A DNA stretch of 64,000 nucleotides from Dallia pectoralis. Lineage: Eukaryota > Chordata > Actinopteri > Esociformes > Umbridae. Location of the stretch: the NCBI GenBank assembly GCA_029465975.1, contig CM055740.1:3325383-3389382 (forward strand), given 5' to 3'. A model generated the notes under the pieces. It had not been told where the DNA came from, did no database searches, and saw only the letters and a list, made by a program, of their open reading frames with translations. Shown piece after piece: positions 59,458-64,000 of the stretch. The position numbers and the translations under genes are program-made. Every line of letters starts with the position of its first letter. The first letter of the stretch is position 1.

Positions 59458-59694
59458 CTTTGCTCTCGGCCAGCAGTTCTTCAGTCATCAGTCCGTCCTG
59501 CCTGTTTCCCAGTACGAAGGCCAGGAAGGACAACATGAGGGCATTCAGGACGCCCATGATAGCCAGGATGTACGCCCAGCGCATGGAGCACGCCCCCAGA
59601 CTGTACTTATCTGTCTGTTCCCCACACATCTGTCTCACCATGTTGCTGTCCCAACCATCTGGGTAGATTATACAGCCCATCACCAAACATACAC
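59458..59694 (-). CDS. lhfpl3: LHFPL tetraspan family exon (best match lhfpl3): last extracellular loop and fourth membrane segment
   Basis: This is a 237-nt internal exon with acceptor cccccccag|GT and donor AAAG|GTACAC, entering and leaving in the same phase. It encodes VCLVMGCIIYPDGWDSNMVR, then QMCGEQTDKYSLGACSMRWA, then YILAIMGVLNALMLSFLAFV and LGNRQDGLMTEELLAESK. Family features are the IYPDGWD motif, the paired loop cysteines (CGEQTDKY...LGAC), and a fourth membrane helix ending FAFVLGNRQ-like (here FLAFVLGNRQ). The TDKY, LGAC and NRQD-x-LM-x-EEL-x-AE spellings fit LHFPL3 better than LHFPL4 as I recall them. LHFPL proteins are small four-span membrane proteins that partner channels and receptors. 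The first coding exon, with three membrane segments, is not in the window and is expected at higher coordinates across a long intron. A CA run begins right after the donor. Confidence 0.85.
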
Positions 59695-59829
59695 CTGGGG
59701 GGGAGAGATGATTTTTTTTTTTTAAATGAGGTGGAAACTGAGCTGCACTTCTTACCATGTGCCAAATGCCTGACTACATTAGCGATTATTTAGATCACAC
59801 AGACCCGGAAAAAATTAAGAGATAAGACA

Positions 59830-59995
59830 AAGAGAGAAAGAGACAGATAGAGACAGAGAGTGATGAGATAGAGACAAAGACTGATGAAATACAGGCAGGA
59901 AGTGATGAGATAGAGACAGAGGGTGATGAGATAGACAGGGAGTGATGATATAGAGACATATAGAGACAGGGAGTGATGAGATAGAGACAGAACTC
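59830..59995. repeat. ~21-bp purine-rich repeat
   Basis: Degenerate copies of GATGAGATAGAGACAGAGAG. Confidence 0.9.
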
Positions 59996-60149
59996 CTCAG
60001 TCTGGATCACAACGTGTTCCATGGGTGATAGAGTACAACTATATACAGGCAGATATTATTGTATTATTAATGTTGCAATGTATTCTGGGAAATTCAACAA
60101 TCAGCTTATTTTACACTATATTCTACCTCTATCCACTGCTGCATCAACT

Positions 60150-60300
<151 letters not shown>

Positions 60301-60424
60301 CATGCCAGTTCTAAGGTACCCAGCTGTTGGCTAACATGATCTTATATAAGAGAGTGGGGTGTCAAACAGGAAGGACCAGGGAGAACTTAAGGATGCATGA
60401 AGCATGAGAGGGGGAGGAGAATGT

Positions 60425-61102
60425 ATGTGATGGATGGGAAATAGTCTGTGATGGATGGGAAATAGTCTGTGATGTATGGGAATTAGTCTGTGATTGATGG
60501 GAAATAGTCTGTGATTGATGGGAAATAGTCAGTGATTGATGGGAAATAGTCTGTGATTGATGGGAAATAGTCGGTGATTGATGGGAAATAGTCTGTGATG
60601 GATGGGAAATAGTCTGTGATGGATGGGAAATAGTCTGTGATTGATGGGAAATAGTCTGTGATGGATGGGAAATAGTCTGTGATTGATGGGAAATAGTCTG
60701 TGATAGATGGGAAATAGTCTGTGATGGATGGGAAATAGTCTGTGATTGATGGGAAATAGTCTGTGATGGATGGGAAATAGTCTGTGATTGATGGGAAATA
60801 GTCTGTGATTTATGGGAAATAGTCTGTGATGGATGGGAAATAGTCTGTGATTGATGGGAAATAGTCTGTGATGGATGGGAAATAGTCTGTGATGGATGGG
60901 AAATAGTCTGTGATTGATGGGAAATAGTCTGTGATGGATGGGAAATAGTCTGTGATTGATGGGAAATAGTCTGTGATGGATGGGAAATAGTCTGTGATGG
61001 ATAGGAAATAGTCTGTGATGGATGGGAAATAGTCTGTGATGGATAGGAAATAGTCTGTGATGGATAGGAAATAGTCTGTGATGGATGGGAAATAGTCTGT
61101 TC
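60425..61102. repeat. 21-bp minisatellite, about 32 copies
   Basis: Unit TGATGGGAAATAGTCTGTGA plus T, with GGAT/TGAT alternation. The minus strand gives a spurious frame of RLFPIHH repeats. Confidence 0.97.
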
Positions 61103-61309
61103 AGACCCACATTGAAGAGCACTGCTGTTGGGTTCATTTGAGCATTGGCCATATTTGGGTCAGTGTAGCAGCTGTGTCAGAGGAGTTAAGGTGACCTAGT
61201 AGTTTGTGCAATTATACTAGAAAGGCTGTTATGACAAAAACAACCCCTGGGAATTCTGCAGAAGGCATGAACTCTACGTGACCTTTGAATGTGTACTGTG
61301 GTACCTGTC

Positions 61310-61600
61310 ACCATGCTGATTCTAGGCACCCAGTTTGTGGTTTGTTTCTCCTAGGACCACGCTTGGTAAATGTTCACCACTGCTGACCGGGAGCACCACA
61401 CAGGCCTTGACCCAGTCGTCTGGCCAAACAATCTGGTCAAAGTCGATTAGGTCTTTATTCCCCTTTATGCCTCCTGCATCCAACATGTTGACTACAAGAA
61501 GTGACTGTTCGATTGCCAACAAAGCTACTGAGACCTTGATCTGATCTTGACCTGTGCCCTTGTAAGGAGATGATCAAGGTTATTCCCATTGCCTGTGAGC
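61310..61600. mobile_element. Degenerate DNA-transposon-like repeat
   Basis: GACCCAGTCGTCTGGCCAAA, GTCAAAGTCGATTAGGTCTT and CTCCTGCATCCAACATGTTG resemble an abundant teleost Tc1-like element ('ctgacccagtcgtctggccatcacaatttgg'). No intact frame or inverted repeats are found. Confidence 0.5.
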
Positions 61601-61750
61601 TAAGATTTAGTCGTGCGTGTTGACTCAACTGCAAATTGGGGCAAAACATGCTTATAGATTTGAATACAATTCCACGTAAATATTAAGATAATATCATTGT
61701 TGGAGTGCCTCATGATACAAACTCATGCAAACACATTGTGTTTTTGTTTG

Positions 61751-61888
61751 TCTTCACCGCGTCGTTCTCCGACGGACGTAAATGTGCTACGTGAGGATCC
61801 TAGCGAAGAACCTTGTCTTCACCACGTCGTTCTCCGACGGTCGTAAATGTGCTACGTGAGGATCCTAGCGAAGAACCTTGTCTTCACC
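61751..61888. repeat. 65-bp tandem duplication with an internal dyad
   Basis: Two units (61751-61815, 61816-61880) plus a partial third. Each contains CGTCGTTCTCCGACG, a 5-bp stem with a TTCTC loop, and GCTACGTGAGGATCCTAGCG. Confidence 0.9.
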
Positions 61889-61954
61889 CATCGACTTCTG
61901 CTCCAGTTGTTGCTGGCGAAACTTCTCAGGCCTTTAGGGAGTAGCGTGAGATAG

Positions 61955-62335
61955 GGATGGAGTGGTGGAGATGGAGCGGTGGAGATGGAGTGGTGGAGAT
62001 GTGGAGATGGAGAGGTGGAGATGTGGAGATGGAGAGGTGGAGATGGAGAGGTGGAGATGGAGAGGTGGAGATGGAGGGGTGGAGAGGTGGAGATGGAGAG
62101 GTGGAGATGGAGGGGTGGAGATGGAGAGGTGGAGATGAAGAGGTGGAGATGAAGAGGTGGAGATGGAGAGGTGGAGATGGAGAGGTGGAGATGGAGAGGT
62201 GGAGATGGAGAGGTGGAGATGGAGTAGTGGAGATGGAGAGGTGGAGATGGAGAGGTGGAGAGGTGGAGATGGAGAGGTGGAGATGGAGTGGTGGAGATGG
62301 AGAGGTGGAGATGGAGAGGTGGAGATGGAGAAAGC
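61955..62335. repeat. 14-bp minisatellite, about 27 copies
   Basis: Unit GGTGGAGATGGAGA; open frames on both strands are artefacts. Confidence 0.97.
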
Positions 62336-63080
62336 TTGCAGGCTCTCTCTGAAGCCCCTGGACTGTTCTCATCATCGTCATAGTTTTCTGCCTCGCCAGC
62401 AACACGAAGACGCCCGTGGCCGAGCAGCCTGCTGTACTGATCATCACGCCAACTCTGGGATTAGGTTAAGCCATGGCAAACAGCTTATTACATTACCAAC
62501 AGCATCTCTCATGGAACCATAGTGGTGAAACTGCATGTGTGTGTACGCACATACGTGTGTGTGTATGTATGTACATATGTGTGTGTGTATGTATGTACAT
62601 ATGTGTGTGTGTATGTATGTATGTACATATGTATGTATAAATGTACCTATGTGAGCCGGGTTGCACAGGACTGGTGCTTTTAGCACAGGCCGGTGAATCT
62701 GTAGTTCTGCCTTTGAGCAAGGCACTTATTGCCAGCCACTACTCAGCTATAGCAGTTCCCTCTAAGCTATTTGTTCACCAAAACAATGCAGTAAGTCTGC
62801 AAAACCGAAGCCCGGGGATTTTTGACTTGGGAGGCCAACACAACTGTTTTAGGTCTCAGGCAAGGTCACTTTGTACTAAAGCCACTTCTGTTCCTCAGAT
62901 GAAGTAGTTTCTGCCACCGCTGGGAGCATGTCCCCCTGGTCCCCTTGATGTGATGTGACATCGTTGTGTTGTTATTTTCTCAGGCCTGTGTTTGGGCAGT
63001 AATGTATTCTAGTAGGACGTGTCCTGACTGCTGACGGTAACCAACCCAAATAGCATGGCGTGCAAAGAATGACGACCTAG
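62336..63080. other. No gene; GT/TATG repeat and dispersed-repeat fragment
   Basis: 62535-62645 is a GTGTATGTATGTACATATGT compound repeat. 62695-62730 (CTGCCTTTGAGCAAGGCACT) resembles a teleost repeat body. No gene is recognised. Confidence 0.55.
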
Positions 63081-63081
63081 C

Positions 63082-63290
63082 TTCACCTGCTAACAAAGAC
63101 CACCTAGCCTAGCCTGCTAACAAAGACCACCTAGCGTAGCCTGCTAACAAAGACCACCTAGCCTAGCCTGCTAACAAAAACCACCTAGCCTAGCCTGCTA
63201 ACAAAGACCACCTAGCTTAGCCTGCTAACAAAGTCCACCTAGCTTAGCCTGATAACAAATACCACCTAGCCAAGCCTGTTAACACAATGA
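63082..63290. repeat. 23-bp minisatellite, about 9 copies
   Basis: Unit contains CCTAGCCTGCTAACAAAGAC. Confidence 0.95.
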
Positions 63291-63629
63291 CACATAGGCC
63301 CACCTGCTAATATTGACCATGTTGCCTAGCCTGCTAACGATGACAACATACACCACAACACTGTTTAAATGTGATAACCACAGATGCTAGTGGACTGAGA
63401 CTAACATACGGTAAAGGGAAAAAAGGCAAATGTGCCCCTTGGATTTAAGGTCCCAATAAGGAATACTGAGGTAAATAGTCTATCTTCTGAGGGCATCAGA
63501 TATGTATTTATCTCTGGCATAATATGATACAACACAACCATATTGTCAAGGCCAAACCAAGTTTCTGATCTATATGGACGGCTGGACCATATCCATGTGT
63601 CCAAATATGTTTAAAAAATATTAACCCCA
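63291..63629. other. No gene seen
   Basis: Unremarkable AT-rich sequence. Confidence 0.6.
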
Positions 63630-63856
63630 TGGAACCAGGTTTCCTGACTCAACACATAGAGCTGTACACAGTATGTCTATTCTATAACTCCCAGGTTTCC
63701 TGACTCAACACATAGAGCTGTACACAGTATGTCTATTCTATAACTCCCAGGTTTCCTGACTCAACACATAGAGCTGTGCACAGTATGTCTATTCTATAAC
63801 TCCCAGGTTTCCTGACTCAACACATAGAGCTGTACACAGTATGTCTATTCTATATT
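63630..63856. repeat. 56-bp minisatellite, 4 copies
   Basis: Unit contains GGTTTCCTGACTCAACACAT and AGAGCTGTACACAGTATGTC; nearly identical copies. Confidence 0.97.
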
Positions 63857-64000
63857 CGTGACTCTGTGTGAGAATCGTTACAGCACTTTATCATGACTAT
63901 TTTATAAGTCAGCCTCATGTCCCTGTCAGAGTGCTGGAAAGCATGGAGGGCATTTTGGATATCCCGGCACATCTCACCGACAGCCACACACACACACACA

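Noticed and set aside
61322..61522. 66-codon minus-strand frame that looks protein-like
   Set aside because: The nucleotide sequence matches a common teleost DNA-transposon repeat, and the frame falls within it by chance.

Overview
This window looks like nuclear DNA of a ray-finned fish. The signs are: multi-exon genes with GT-AG introns, a vertebrate U2 snRNA gene, decayed Tc1-like transposons, tRNA-derived SINE remnants, and dispersed repeats of types common in salmonids and pike. I infer a protacanthopterygian teleost (Esox or salmonid side), but the species cannot be fixed from this sequence. By a rough hand tally about 30% of the window (about 19 kb) is tandem repeat. Nearly all long reading frames here are repeat artefacts, not genes.

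Layout. (1) 1-2,051: an AT-rich minisatellite, then the first coding exon of tp53i11 on the minus strand; the rest of that gene lies beyond the left edge. (2) 2,052-45,300: a gene-poor stretch filled with minisatellites of many unrelated unit lengths (11 to 69 bp), CA/GT runs and dead mobile elements: two Tc1-like transposase remnants, a non-LTR reverse transcriptase remnant, a 659-bp element with terminal inverted repeats, and several short repeat families. A minus-strand candidate 5' non-coding exon and promoter lies near 24,170-24,350. (3) 45,300-51,956: a complete minus-strand gene of 11 coding exons. I can join it with consistent splice phases into a 701-residue RING-less TRIM-family protein with two B-boxes, a coiled coil and a PRY-SPRY domain. 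(4) 52,522-52,709: an intact minus-strand U2 snRNA gene, 565 bp upstream of the TRIM start codon, with PSE-like and ZNF143/STAF-like promoter elements. (5) 52,710-57,960: unique and minisatellite DNA without a recognised gene. (6) 58,160-59,700: the exon of an LHFPL-family tetraspan gene (best match lhfpl3) encoding the last extracellular loop and fourth membrane segment, plus candidate terminal exons, minus strand. (7) 59,700-64,000: CA repeats, minisatellites and repeat fragments, probably lhfpl3 intron 1.

All recognised genes read on the minus strand and have no shared pathway that I can argue for: tp53i11 is a small membrane protein, TRIM PRY-SPRY proteins are often ubiquitin or innate-immunity factors, U2 is spliceosomal, and LHFPL proteins are membrane organisers. 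The recurring theme is tandem repeats sitting on splice sites. Examples are a GT-rich array forming the 3' splice site of TRIM exon 6, a duplicated in-frame 5' splice site after TRIM exon 5, a 76-bp minisatellite that multiplies an lhfpl3 splice-donor segment, and CA runs just downstream of the tp53i11 and lhfpl3 donors. I see no CRISPR array, prokaryotic operon or intact autonomous transposon.
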